Assembly (NCBI GenBank): GCA_963771905.1
Contig: CAVYVI010000009.1
Coordinates: forward strand, 806,001-870,000
DNA from: Palsa-147 sp963771905
Lineage (GTDB): Bacteria; Acidobacteriota; Terriglobia; Acidiferrales; UBA7541
Direction: 5' to 3'
Length of the DNA stretch: 64,000 bases
Shown: one piece after another, positions 18,301 through 27,725 of the stretch
Layout of the letters: every line of letters starts with the position of its first letter
Position numbering within the stretch: the first letter of the stretch is position 1
Position numbers and translations under genes: made by a program
The notes under the pieces: model-generated
Told to the model about the DNA's origin: nothing
Database searches by the model: none
What the model saw: only the letters and a program-made list of their open reading frames with translations

Positions 18301-20249
18301 CTTGCGGAACTCTAAACAGCACGACCGCGAATCCAGTCACTTACACGGCGCCCGCCTCTATTCCAAGTCCAGCGACCGTAACCATCAAGGCGACTTCCGC
18401 TGCGGATAATACGAAGTCGGCCACCGCAACGATCACGGTTGAGACGCCAGTCGTCGCGGTGTCGATCACTCCGCGCCAGATGGGTCTGGTCATCGGCCAG
18501 ACGCAGACGTACACCGCTACCATCACCGGCACGCTCAACACCGCTGTCACCTGGTACGTCGATGGAACGCAGAATGGCAGTTCCACCGTTGGAACTCTCG
18601 CGGTGAGCGGAGACACGGCCGTCTATACCCCACCCTCCACCGCCGGAACGCACACAATCCTGGCTACAAGCGCCGCCGACGTCACAAAGAGCGCCTCCTC
18701 GCTGGTAGCCGTGACGAATTACTCTGGGACACTTACCTATCACAATGACGTCGCGCGCGACGGCCAAAACACTTCCGAATATGGCTTGACGACCTCGACC
18801 GTTAACACCAGTACCTTTGGCAAGCTTTTCACGTGTACCGTGGACGGCTATACCTACGCCGAGCCGCTCTGGATGCCGAACGTAATGATTCCCGGTCTTG
18901 GCACGCACAATGTCGTCTACGTCGCAACCGAGCACGACAGCGTTTATGCCTTCGACGCGGATAATCCGACCTGCCAGACTCTCTGGCATGTGACTTTCCT
19001 CGTCAACGGCGCAACCACCGTTCCGCCTGCAGATACGGGTGAATCGGTCGACCTCATCCCCGAAATCGGCATCACCAGCACTCCCGTGATCGACCAGACC
19101 ACGAACACTCTCTACGTCGTACCCAAGACGAAAGAGAACGGTACTTGGGTCCAGCGACTTCACGCCCTGGACATCACCACGGGAGCCGAGAAGTTTGACG
19201 GGCCTGTCGTGATCTCGGCCTCGGTCCCGGGAACAGGAGATGAATCCTCCGGCGGTTCCGTACCCTTCGACCCGCTGCATGAGCTTCAGCGTCCCGCCCT
19301 GCTCTTGCTCAACGAAGTGCTCTATATCGGCTTCGGTTCCCACGGTGATAACGACCCGTGGCACGGTTGGCTCATGGCCTACAACCCATCCAATCTGATG
19401 CGGATCAGCGTGTGGTGCTCGTCGCCGAATTCCAACCATAGCGCCCTTTGGGGATCCGGTGCTGGGCCCTCCGCGGATTCCAACGGATACATCTACGTGA
19501 TGACCGCAAATGGCCCGCTTGATGTGAATACGGGCGGAGTCGACTATGGCGATTCGATCGTCAAGCTCAACGCCACCGGCGGCTCGCTCTCCGCAGCCGA
19601 TTACTTCGCGCCTTCGAATCAGTCCTATCTCAACAGTTCGGACATCGACCTCGGCTCCGGCGGCACGGTTGTTCTGCCAAATCTAACGGGAGTGACGTAT
19701 CCAAATCTGGTCATCGGCGGTGGAAAATCGGGCGTCCTTTATGTGCTCAATCGTAACAATCTCGGGCAGTACAGCTCGACCACCAACAACGTCGTCCAGG
19801 CCATCACCGCGACGACGAACGTCGGAACCTTCGACCTTGGGATGTTCGACTCTCTAGCCTATTGGAACAATTACATCTACGTCGCTCCGACCAGCGACTA
19901 TCTGAAGGCCTTCACTCTGCAGAGCTCTGGGTTGTTCACGACAAGCGCAACTTCGGAGTCCGACAATCAGTATCCGCCGCGCGGCGCTACGCCTGCGGTC
20001 TCCGCGAGCGGTACCACCAACGGAATCGTCTGGGCGCTCGACACTGGAGATTACTCGGGTAGCGGCCCTGCTATCCTTCACGCCTACGACGCCACCAACC
20101 TGGCCACCGAGCTCTATAACAGCTCCCAGGCCGCCAACAACCGTGATGTCGCGGGACCTGCCGTCAAGTTCACCGTCCCGACCGTCGCAAACGCCAAGGT
20201 CTACGTCGGCACGCAGTCCCAGTTGACCGTATACGGTCTGCTGCCCTAA
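15330..20249 (+). CDS. Giant exported Ig-like / PQQ-type beta-propeller protein
   Basis: 1639-residue exported protein. MRKLLLSGLF followed by an Ala-rich core and ARAQ is a Sec signal peptide; the ATG at 15330 has GGAG upstream, so the in-frame codons before it are not used. Order: an N-terminal beta domain (about 27-230); a bacterial Ig-like repeat with VTWALTGSGCSGSTCG; a module starting KFVQVNS and ending WIMQMAAFHAA; two more Ig repeats; a second FVQVNS module; two further Ig repeats; then a C-terminal propeller of about 500 residues opening with TYHNDVARDGQN and containing VVYVATEHDSVYAFDADN. Ser/Thr/Ala-rich. No anchor or sorting signal was recognised. Probably an extracellular adhesion or matrix protein (inference). 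Paralogue at 23160. Confidence 0.8.
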   Translation: MRKLLLSGLFVAAMSLAASSARAQATLVQPAVSHDCGSAKTCTVALARSVTAGDSLIATVRVGGLTTNTGNTVSDSAGNTYAADGTVSSTDPHDDTVYRVASAKAGSTTFSITNSSASSVRITFMELSGLATGAADAVKTASGTGTSASVAVVTTQANDYVFAMVSSANSQTFTAGSGFKVETTATKLAAEDETDSATGSVTAALSLSTSDLWAEVAVAYKTTGAAPPISVTVSPTSASVAVNAGQNFTATVSNDTSGKGVTWALTGSGCSGSTCGALTSVTTTSVTYTAPTSVPSPATVTLTATSIANTTKSAAATITVTSATAAIKFVQVNSATPQTATSPVTVNYASAQTAGDLNIVVVGWNDSTATVKTVADSSGNVYALAVGPTVQTGLATQAIYYAANILAAAANANTVTVTFSVAAKAPDVRILEYSGLATASPLDVTAAAMATTGTSTNSGSATTTYANDLVFGANLVQTGTTAAGSGFTKRIITSPDGDIAEDEIVSSTGSYSATAPDSPSGAWIMQMAAFHAANSTPPPISVSVSPTTASVATNGAQNFTATILNDSKNNGVTWGLSGTGCSGATCGTLSNVTSTTVTYTGPTSVPSPATVTLTATSVTDTTKSATATITVTLPAAISVSVSPTPASVSVNTSLGFTATVSNDTSGNGVTWSLSGTGCSGSTCGSLSNVAKTTVTYTAPAAVPSPATVTLTATSVTDTTKSAAATITVTSISSIQFVQVNSSEPQIPLQAVGATYPSAQTAGDINIVAVGWNDSTATVTSVSDTSGNAYTLAVGPTIQTGVATQSIYYASNIAAAAANGNTVTVQFNTAANNVDLRILEYSGVATYNPLDVTAAGSGSGATSSSGAATTKYANELIFGANLVQYGTNGPGSGFTSRIITNPDGDIAEDEIVSAVGSYNATAPLTGSLQWIMQMATFIAAGAAGPPPVVVSVSPTTVSVGTGLPQNFAATIQNTSNTNVTWSLSGAGCAGSTCGTLNSTTANPVTYTAPASIPSPATVTIKATSAADNTKSATATITVETPVVAVSITPRQMGLVIGQTQTYTATITGTLNTAVTWYVDGTQNGSSTVGTLAVSGDTAVYTPPSTAGTHTILATSAADVTKSASSLVAVTNYSGTLTYHNDVARDGQNTSEYGLTTSTVNTSTFGKLFTCTVDGYTYAEPLWMPNVMIPGLGTHNVVYVATEHDSVYAFDADNPTCQTLWHVTFLVNGATTVPPADTGESVDLIPEIGITSTPVIDQTTNTLYVVPKTKENGTWVQRLHALDITTGAEKFDGPVVISASVPGTGDESSGGSVPFDPLHELQRPALLLLNEVLYIGFGSHGDNDPWHGWLMAYNPSNLMRISVWCSSPNSNHSALWGSGAGPSADSNGYIYVMTANGPLDVNTGGVDYGDSIVKLNATGGSLSAADYFAPSNQSYLNSSDIDLGSGGTVVLPNLTGVTYPNLVIGGGKSGVLYVLNRNNLGQYSSTTNNVVQAITATTNVGTFDLGMFDSLAYWNNYIYVAPTSDYLKAFTLQSSGLFTTSATSESDNQYPPRGATPAVSASGTTNGIVWALDTGDYSGSGPAILHAYDATNLATELYNSSQAANNRDVAGPAVKFTVPTVANAKVYVGTQSQLTVYGLLP

Positions 20250-20686
20250 GCCAGCCGCCTACGCCAAGCACGCACGGGCAAGCCAACGCTACTGGGCAAA
20301 GTTAGCTCCGCCAACTCGGCGGCGACCGTTATTTCCTTGGGGTGAAGGCTCGCCGCCCTCGCCCCGGGGCAGCATCGTCTCCCGGCTCTGGCGCAGCTCT
20401 CTCCCGGAAGTTTCACTTGCATAACCGCGAGCCGCTTGACTAGAATCCAGGCCGTGTTCCGGGCATCGATGTTCCCCGGCTCGGACTGCGAATCGGTAGT
20501 TTCCGGGATGGTCATGCCCTGCGGTACAGGACACTCTTCCCTGGACCTCATTTGGACTGGCGGACAGTAGGGGACACCCGCCGGGCCAGTTACCATCATC
20601 GGGGGGAGTGGCCAGTCCCGTGTCCGCCCGCCGGTGAACCGGTAGCTCGTTCTCGCAGTTCAATTCGATTACCTGAGGCCGTTGTC
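20250..20686. other. Intergenic region with possible long leader
   Basis: 437 bases. Reading frames through it lack start sites and coding character. A weak sigma-70-like pair is present at 20417-20446. The remaining 240 bases up to the ATG are GC-rich with several short inverted repeats and would form a structured 5' leader if that promoter is real. No riboswitch consensus was recognised. Confidence 0.4.
20417..20446 (+). promoter_or_regulatory. Possible sigma-70 promoter
   Basis: TTGCAT at 20417-20422 and TAGAAT at 20441-20446, spacer 18. The only reasonable -35/-10 pair seen in the gap before the gene at 20687. The distance to the start is long (about 240 bases), so the assignment is weak. 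Confidence 0.3.
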
Positions 20687-22753
20687 ATGAGCAATTCCAC
20701 GTTGGCGAGACGTCTTTCCTGGGCCAATCTCCAGAATTTCTTTGTCCTCATCCTGACGATCTTGGCGCTTCTGGCGAATAGCGCCTGCGCAGGCCTGATC
20801 AGTCAATCCGCGAACAAGCCTCCGGTCGATACTCTGACAGTCTCGAACGTAGTCGCAGGCGGCTTTACGGCCACTTCCGCGACCATAGTCTGGACAACCA
20901 ACATCGCCGCCGATTCCCAAGTCAATTACGGGACCACCGCCGCCTATGGTCAGAGCTCGCCGGATAACTCAACCCCGGTGACAATGCACTCCGTCTCCGT
21001 CTCCGGTTTGTCCGCGTCCACTCTCTATCACTTCCAGGTCTCATCGAAGATTTCGGGCGGCTCGCCCGTCACCAGCTCCGATCAGACCTTCACCACCACC
21101 GCCGCCGCCGCAAACCCGCCGTCGGTATCGATCACCGCCCCGGCTGCGAATGCCACTGTCAGCGGCATTCTCTCCATCACCGCGACTGCCGCGGCTTCGG
21201 GCAGCGCCACCATTACCAGCGTTCAATTCCAAGTTGACTCTGCGAACGTCGGTTCGCCCGTCACATCATCGCCTTACAACTACCCTTGGGACACAACCAC
21301 GGTCTCGAACGGAATTCACACTCTGAACGCTGTCGCCACCGATTCGAACGATAACTCGGCCACCAGCGCCAGCGTTTCCGTCACCGTCTCCAACGCCTCC
21401 TCGAGCAGCATGGGCCCGCTGAAAGTGCTCAGCTCGAACCCGCGATACTTCACGGCCGATGGAGTCCACGCCGTTTATCTTACCGGCTCCCATACGTGGG
21501 CAGATTTGAAGGACGATGGCACCAGCGATCCGCCGGCCGCCTTTGACTATTCGTTGTTCTTGACTTTCCTGAAATCGCATAACCACGATTTCATCCGGCT
21601 GTGGACACGCGAGCTCCCCACGTTCTACTGGGACAATCAGGAACGCTTCGAAGTGCCGTGGGCATTTCTGCGCACGGGCCCGGGCACTGCATCGGACGGC
21701 AAGCCGCAGTTCGATCTGACGCAGCTCGACCAGACGTACTTCGACCGCTTGCGCACACGGGTGCAGGACGCGCAGGCGCAGGGAATCTACGTCTCGATCA
21801 TGCTTTTCGACGGCTTTGGATTGCAGTACGACCGTTATCCCTCGGGCTGCACGCAGTCCTGCCAGGACGGCTATCCGTATGACGCCGGAAACAATGTGAA
21901 CGGAATCAGTGGAGAGGGCACCACATCGCAGACCGGCAGCATTTCAGCGGTCACTGCATTTCAGGAAGCCTACGTCCAGAAGGTCATCGATACCGTCAAC
22001 GACCTGCCCAACGTTCTTTATGAAATCTGCGATGAAGCGGGCAGCTACTCGACCCAGTGGCAGACCTCGCTCATCCAATTCGTCAAAACCTACGAGGCCA
22101 CCAAACCCTACCAGCATCCGGTCGGCATGACTTTCCAGTACCCGAGTGGCACCAACAGCACGCTCTTCAGCAGCGCCGCGGCCTATATTTCGCCGGGCCC
22201 GTCAGGCGGCTACAGTGACAGCCCCATGAATCCGCCTGCTAACTCGGGTTCGAAGGTCATCATCAGCGACACCGATCACGACTATGGCTACACCCAAATG
22301 GAAGCGGATGGGCCGAACGCGTGGGTCCAGTGGGTCTGGCAGAATTTTACGCGCGGACTCCAGTCCATCTTCATGGATCCGTATCTCGTCGTGTACCCGG
22401 GCCGCAACAATCCCAGCGGCACCACTCCCGATCCCACCTGGGATCCAATTCGCAATGCCATGGGCGCGACTTTGACGTTTGCGTCCAACATGAATTTGGC
22501 GGCCATGACTCCGCAGGATGGTCTCAGCTCGACGAGCTTCTGCTTGGCTAATCCCGGTACGGAATATCTCGTCTTTCAACCAGGTTCGGGCTCGTTCAAC
22601 ATCAACCTGACGTCAGGTACCTATAACTACGAGTGGTACGATCCGGTAGGAAACACGGTCGTGCAGACCGGAAGCGTGTCCGCGAGCGGAGGTAACCAGT
22701 CGTTCAATCCGCCGATCAGCAGCATGGCCGTCCTGTACCTCAAACTCCAATAG
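20687..22753 (+). CDS. Exported putative glycoside hydrolase with Fn3/Ig-like domains
   Basis: 688-residue exported protein. Residues about 15-36 are a hydrophobic signal ending NSACAG; the Cys is not in a perfect lipobox. A fibronectin-III-like domain (TATIVWTTN to YHFQVSSK) and an Ig-like domain (PSVSITAPAANATVSG) are followed by a TIM-barrel-like region (about residues 250-590) similar in layout to DUF4038/GH140-type hydrolases: YFTADGVHAVYLTGSHTW, DFIRLWTRELP, and YEICDEAG, whose Glu is a candidate acid/base. A small beta domain ends the protein (EYLVFQPGSGSF, YNYEWYDP), like putative collagen-binding tails. Start ATG at 20687; the upstream frame is open but lacks a signal. Substrate unknown; processing of the cell's own polysaccharide is inference. 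Confidence 0.68.
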   Translation: MSNSTLARRLSWANLQNFFVLILTILALLANSACAGLISQSANKPPVDTLTVSNVVAGGFTATSATIVWTTNIAADSQVNYGTTAAYGQSSPDNSTPVTMHSVSVSGLSASTLYHFQVSSKISGGSPVTSSDQTFTTTAAAANPPSVSITAPAANATVSGILSITATAAASGSATITSVQFQVDSANVGSPVTSSPYNYPWDTTTVSNGIHTLNAVATDSNDNSATSASVSVTVSNASSSSMGPLKVLSSNPRYFTADGVHAVYLTGSHTWADLKDDGTSDPPAAFDYSLFLTFLKSHNHDFIRLWTRELPTFYWDNQERFEVPWAFLRTGPGTASDGKPQFDLTQLDQTYFDRLRTRVQDAQAQGIYVSIMLFDGFGLQYDRYPSGCTQSCQDGYPYDAGNNVNGISGEGTTSQTGSISAVTAFQEAYVQKVIDTVNDLPNVLYEICDEAGSYSTQWQTSLIQFVKTYEATKPYQHPVGMTFQYPSGTNSTLFSSAAAYISPGPSGGYSDSPMNPPANSGSKVIISDTDHDYGYTQMEADGPNAWVQWVWQNFTRGLQSIFMDPYLVVYPGRNNPSGTTPDPTWDPIRNAMGATLTFASNMNLAAMTPQDGLSSTSFCLANPGTEYLVFQPGSGSFNINLTSGTYNYEWYDPVGNTVVQTGSVSASGGNQSFNPPISSMAVLYLKLQ

Positions 22754-22803
22754 CATTCGCAAACGCGGGTGGCGTCTTCCGCGTCGCGGCGAACGGAAAT
22801 CCG

Positions 22804-22845
22804 AGGGTCCTGGGCCTTTCGTGCTTAGGACCCTGTATTTTTTTT
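22804..22845 (+). terminator. Rho-independent terminator
   Basis: Perfect 8-bp stem AGGGTCCT / AGGACCCT, extended by four pairs including two G-U around a CTTTCGT loop, followed by GTA and a run of eight T. It lies 50 bases after the hydrolase stop and ends that transcription unit. Confidence 0.88.
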
Positions 22846-23159
22846 GCGGGGAACATTCTGAAATCAGGCCACTCAAAACGGCGCAGAGCGGATCCGGCGA
22901 TAAGAATCCCCTCCGATTGCCCTCCTGTCGACCGGCTTTAACCGACGGGAAACTTGGTTCTCACTTCTGGACGGGCGGTTCTCATCGTCCGAATTTGGGA
23001 GATTTGTATTTCCGTAAGTTAATGAAAACAAGGTCTATATACTGTTCCGTTTTGGGTCGAAAATTGCCAACCTTCACCCAGAGCTATTACGAGCATTGCG
23101 TCCTAATGTCACCAACGAGACGAGCCATACAGCCATGACGCGAGCGCGCACGAGGACTA
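22846..23159. other. Intergenic region before second giant Ig-like gene
   Basis: About 310 bases between the terminator and the ATG at 23160. AT-richer in its second half. Contains the element at 23015-23039 shared with the region before 15330. No gene or RNA family recognised. Confidence 0.45.
23015..23039 (+). promoter_or_regulatory. Upstream element shared with the 15330 paralogue
   Basis: TAAGTT then AATGAAAACAAGGTCT, the counterpart of 15138-15162. It is about 120 bases before the start codon. The TATATACTG just after it might contribute a -10-like sequence. Confidence 0.35.
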
Positions 23160-26100
23160 ATGAATCATCGTCAAATTTATAACCGTCGTACTGATGGTAG
23201 CTTTCGAGGTCCCCAAGATCTGAATTCCTCTCTGGGCGTCTGGGCGCGCCGAACAGCATGCACTTGCTCGCTGCTCGCGATCCTAGCACTTCTCTCGGGG
23301 TGCTCCTCCGGTACCAGCGGCAGCAGCAGCCCTGGTGGTGGCGGAACGACTCCCATCGTCGTCTCGGTCTCTGCCGCCCCCAATAATGGTGTCGTTGCCG
23401 CCGCGTCATCCAGCGCGACTTTCACCGCCACAGTCACCGGGGATTCAACGAATGCAGGCGTGACGTGGAGCCTCGGTAGTTCTGCGGGCTCTCTCGCGAA
23501 CCAAGCGGCGTTCACCGTGACCTACGACGCGCCCGGTTCCGCGCCGAATCCCAATTCCATCACCCTCACCGCGACTTCCGTTGCCGATACATCGAAGAGC
23601 GGCTCGACGACGTTCACCATCGGCCCGTCCGGTATTTTGGTCACCATCTCGGGAAAGTTTTCGAGTGTCGCCGTTGGTGCGGCCAGTATTCCGCTCTCCG
23701 CGAATGTAAGTAACGACGATACTGGCGCAGGTGTCACATGGGCGCTCATCGCCAACGGTGCGGCGTGCGCGCCGTCTTGCGGCACCCTCACTCCCGCCGC
23801 ATCACCGAGCTTGACCGCCAGCTACACTCCTCCGACGAACCTCCCGGCCTCTCCGGACAATAGCCCGACAATTACGGCTACCTCAGTCACGGACAATACC
23901 AAAAGCGACAGCTTCACGTTTACGATCACGAATATCGCGGCGGCCATTGCCTTTGTGCAGGTGAACTCGTCGGAGCCCCAATCCCCCGAGACTTCCGTGG
24001 GCGCGGCCTACACGCTGGCGCAGAACGCGGGAGACCTCAACGTCGTTGCCGTCGGCTGGTCCAACAGCACTTCGTCCGTTACTTCCGTGACGGATACAGC
24101 CGGAAACATCTATGCGCTCGCGTCTGCGCCCGTGGTTTACTCCGGCGTCGAAGCGCAAGCCTTGTACTATTCGAAAGATATTTCGGCTTCGGCCGCAGGC
24201 GCCAATACCGTCACTGTCGCCTTCAACGCCGCCACGCCGTTTGTGGATTTGCGCATTCTGGAATATAGCGGCGTCGATCCCGTCTACCCCATCGACGTGA
24301 CTGCGTCCGCACAGGGTAATTCCACGGCTTCCGATTCCGGACCCGCCACGACGAACCTCGCGAATGAACTGATTTTCGGCGCGAACTGTGTTCAGTCGAC
24401 CACCACCGGGCCGGGAACGGGCTTCACGACTCGCATCATCACCACGGATGGTGACATCGCGGAAGACGAAATCGCCGCGACAACGGGGACTTACGATGCT
24501 ACAGCCCCGTTGAGCCCCAGCGATGAGTGGATCATGCAGTTGGTGGCTTTCCGCCCGGCTGGCAGTGGCACCGTACCTCCTGTTCAAGTTTTCCTTTCGC
24601 CGACAACGGCGACCGTACTGCTCAATGCAACCCAGCGATTCAGCGCCTCGGTCAACAACGACCCGAATAACGCTGGTGTCACATGGGCTCTGTCCGGCTC
24701 TGGCTGCACGGGCGTCGCCTGCGGAACTCTGAGCGGTACCACCATCACTTCGACTACATACAAGGCTCCCGGAGCAGTTCCCAATCCCCCGACAGTGACC
24801 TTGACCGCGACTTCAGTCACAGACCCCACGAAGTCCGCTTCCGCCACTATCACGGTGAGTGAGACCCCGGCTACGATTCAGTTCGTGCAGGTGAATTCGA
24901 ACGAGCCGCAAACGACAGTCGTTACCCTTAGCGCGCCGTATTCGGCTGCGCAGAACGCTGGCGATCTCAATATCGTCGTAGTCGGCTGGGCGAACACGGA
25001 CACAAACGTTCTCTCAGTGACGGACACCACCGGAAACAGGTACGCACTCGCGGTCGGCCCGACGCTTCAGACCGGAATCGAGTCGCAGTCGATTTACTTC
25101 GCGAATAACATTGCCGGAGCGGCGGCCGGTGCCAATACCGTTACCGTTGGTTTCAGCGCTGAGACCGCGTATGTGGATTTGCGCATTCTGGAATACAGCG
25201 GCGTCGATCCCCTGTATCCGCTCGATGTGACCGCGGCCGCCCAGGGCACTTCGGCCACCAGCGCTTCCGGTCCAGCCACAACCACCTTTCCCAACGAATT
25301 GATTTTCGGCGCCAATTACACGCAGGAGGAGACTACCGGGCCGGGACCCGGATTCACTTCCCGCATCATCACCACTCCCGATAGCGATATCGCCGAAGAC
25401 GACATCGTGACTACGGCCGGTTCGTACAATGCCTCGGCCACGCTCAATACCTCAGGCAGTTGGATCATGCAGATGGCCACGTTCCGCGCGGCCGGCAGTC
25501 CTCCTCCGCCGATCCTCGTTTCAATTGCGCCGGGCACGGCGAACGTTGGCACAAGCTTGCCTCAGCAATTCACCACCACCGTTTCGAACACGACAAACAC
25601 TGCCGTTAATTGGTCCCTCAGCGGTACCGGCTGCTCGGGCGCCACTTGCGGCAAGCTCAACAGCACGACCGCGAATCCTGTCACATACACAGGGCCGGCT
25701 TCAATCCCGACTCCCGCGACGGTCACTCTCACCGCGACTTCCGTCGCGGACAACACCGAGTTCGCAACCGCAACGATCACTGTCGTGACGCCGGTCGTCG
25801 CGATCTCCCTGACGCCTCGCGCCACCAGCATCACCGAATCGCAGACCCAATCCTATTCCGCCACCGTCGCCGGCACACTGAACACCGCTGTCACGTGGTA
25901 TGTCGACACTGTTCAGAATGGCAATTCCACCGTCGGCACGCTTGCCGTCAGTGGCGACACGGCTGTCTACTCTCCGCCTGCGGCGACCGGTCAGCACACC
26001 ATCACCGTGACGAGCGCTGCCGACGTTTCCAAGAGCGCCTCCGCGCTGATCGCCGTCACCGACTTCGCCGGCACGCTCACCTATCACAACGACGTCGCGC

Positions 26101-27596
26101 GGACAGGACAGAACACGCACGAATTTGCTCTGACCACCAGCACCGTCAACTCCTCAACCTTCGGCCTGCTTTTCAGTTGCCCCGTCGATGGTTACGTCTA
26201 CGCGCAGCCGCTCTACGTTCCGAACGTGACGATTCCTGGCAAGGGAGTGCACAACGTCGTTTACATCGCCACCGAACATGACAGCGTTTTCGCCTTCGAC
26301 GCGGACAGTCCTTCGTGCCAGCAGTTGTGGTTCACCTCCTTCCTCATCAACGGCGCGACCACCGTTCCGTCTGCGGACACCGGCGAACCCAACGACCTCA
26401 TCCCGGAAATCGGCATCACCGGCACGCCCGTTATCGACACGACCGCCGGCACGCTCTTCGTGGTGGCCAAGACTCTGGAAAGCGGCAACTTCTTCCAGCG
26501 GCTTCATGCCATCAGTATCACCACCGGCGGCGAGCAGGCGCATAGTCCCATGATCATCTCGGCATCTGTCCCCGGAACCGGCGACGCCTCTTCGGGCGGC
26601 ATGGTAGCGTTTGATCCGCTGCACCATATGCAGCGTCCCGGGCTCTTGCTATCGAATGGCTACGTCTACATCGCGTTCGGCTCGCATGGTGACGTGGATC
26701 CGTATCACGGCTGGATCATCTCTTATAACGAAACCTCGCTCGTGCTAGCCGGTGTCTGGTGTTCGACTCCCAATGGCTCGCGAGGTGCTTACTGGAACTC
26801 CGGGGATGGCCCGGTCGTTGATCCGCAGGGCAACATCTACAACATGACCGCGAATGGCACTTTCGACGCGAATACCAGCGGCGGCGACTACGGCGATTCC
26901 ATCATTCGTTTCACTGCCGCGAGCGGCGTCCTGACCCTGCAAGATTCCTTCACGCCCTACAATCAAGTCACCCTAGCGGCCGACGATATCGATCTCGGCT
27001 CGGGCGGCGTCGTCGTTCTTCCCGATCTCCCCAGCGCGACGAATCCTTACCTTCTCATCGGCGGCGGCAAAGGCGGCGTCCTCTATCTCGTCAGTCGCAC
27101 CAATCTCGGCGGCTACAGCACCACCACCGACAATGTTGTTCAGGAGATCACCGTCACGATGAATGCGGGCGTCTATGATCTTGGAATGTTCGACACCCTC
27201 GCTTACTGGAACGGAAACATCTACATCGCCGCCGTCAGCGACAATTTGAAAGCGTTCGCCCAGGACACCAGCACCGGATTGTTTACGACCACCTGGACTT
27301 CGCTCTCGAACGAGGTCTACAACGGCAAGGGCGCGAATCCCGTCGTTTCCGCCAGCGGCACGACGAACGGCATCGTCTGGGCGCTCGACGACTCCAACTT
27401 CGCGACAAACAGTCCCACCATCCTGCGCGCCTACGACGCCACGAACCTCGCGACCACGCTCTACGACAGCTCGCTCGTGCCGAACAATCGCGACCAGGGC
27501 GGCCCTGCCGTCAAGTTCTCGCTCCCGACCGTTGCTAATGGCAAAGTTTTCATCGGCAACGAAGGCTCGTTCACCGTGTACGGCTTGCTTCCCTAG
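23160..27596 (+). CDS. Giant Ig-like / beta-propeller lipoprotein
   Basis: 1478-residue paralogue of the protein at 15330. The N-terminus has a long n-region, then LLAILALLSGCSSG with a good lipobox (LSGC), so it is probably lipid-anchored, followed by a Ser/Gly linker. Order: two Ig-like repeats, a FVQVNS module (about 262-460), an Ig repeat (VTWALSGSGCTGVACG), a second FVQVNS module, two Ig repeats and a C-terminal propeller opening TYHNDVARTGQN with VVYIATEHDSVFAFDAD. The propeller is the best conserved part between the paralogues. It likely acts at the cell surface next to the secreted polymer; the ligand is unknown. The signal core lies unusually far (about 35 residues) from the ATG, so an internal start is possible. 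Confidence 0.78.
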   Translation: MNHRQIYNRRTDGSFRGPQDLNSSLGVWARRTACTCSLLAILALLSGCSSGTSGSSSPGGGGTTPIVVSVSAAPNNGVVAAASSSATFTATVTGDSTNAGVTWSLGSSAGSLANQAAFTVTYDAPGSAPNPNSITLTATSVADTSKSGSTTFTIGPSGILVTISGKFSSVAVGAASIPLSANVSNDDTGAGVTWALIANGAACAPSCGTLTPAASPSLTASYTPPTNLPASPDNSPTITATSVTDNTKSDSFTFTITNIAAAIAFVQVNSSEPQSPETSVGAAYTLAQNAGDLNVVAVGWSNSTSSVTSVTDTAGNIYALASAPVVYSGVEAQALYYSKDISASAAGANTVTVAFNAATPFVDLRILEYSGVDPVYPIDVTASAQGNSTASDSGPATTNLANELIFGANCVQSTTTGPGTGFTTRIITTDGDIAEDEIAATTGTYDATAPLSPSDEWIMQLVAFRPAGSGTVPPVQVFLSPTTATVLLNATQRFSASVNNDPNNAGVTWALSGSGCTGVACGTLSGTTITSTTYKAPGAVPNPPTVTLTATSVTDPTKSASATITVSETPATIQFVQVNSNEPQTTVVTLSAPYSAAQNAGDLNIVVVGWANTDTNVLSVTDTTGNRYALAVGPTLQTGIESQSIYFANNIAGAAAGANTVTVGFSAETAYVDLRILEYSGVDPLYPLDVTAAAQGTSATSASGPATTTFPNELIFGANYTQEETTGPGPGFTSRIITTPDSDIAEDDIVTTAGSYNASATLNTSGSWIMQMATFRAAGSPPPPILVSIAPGTANVGTSLPQQFTTTVSNTTNTAVNWSLSGTGCSGATCGKLNSTTANPVTYTGPASIPTPATVTLTATSVADNTEFATATITVVTPVVAISLTPRATSITESQTQSYSATVAGTLNTAVTWYVDTVQNGNSTVGTLAVSGDTAVYSPPAATGQHTITVTSAADVSKSASALIAVTDFAGTLTYHNDVARTGQNTHEFALTTSTVNSSTFGLLFSCPVDGYVYAQPLYVPNVTIPGKGVHNVVYIATEHDSVFAFDADSPSCQQLWFTSFLINGATTVPSADTGEPNDLIPEIGITGTPVIDTTAGTLFVVAKTLESGNFFQRLHAISITTGGEQAHSPMIISASVPGTGDASSGGMVAFDPLHHMQRPGLLLSNGYVYIAFGSHGDVDPYHGWIISYNETSLVLAGVWCSTPNGSRGAYWNSGDGPVVDPQGNIYNMTANGTFDANTSGGDYGDSIIRFTAASGVLTLQDSFTPYNQVTLAADDIDLGSGGVVVLPDLPSATNPYLLIGGGKGGVLYLVSRTNLGGYSTTTDNVVQEITVTMNAGVYDLGMFDTLAYWNGNIYIAAVSDNLKAFAQDTSTGLFTTTWTSLSNEVYNGKGANPVVSASGTTNGIVWALDDSNFATNSPTILRAYDATNLATTLYDSSLVPNNRDQGGPAVKFSLPTVANGKVFIGNEGSFTVYGLLP

Positions 27597-27725
27597 AGGG
27601 CTCCGCGCCTTCTACGGATTCATCTCCGCCAAAGTTGTTGGCCTGTGGACACCGCATCATGCCAGTTCCGCCGCCGTTCGCTCGCCTGTGCTAACCTCGC
27701 ATTGCAATCACGAGGCTCGTCGTCG

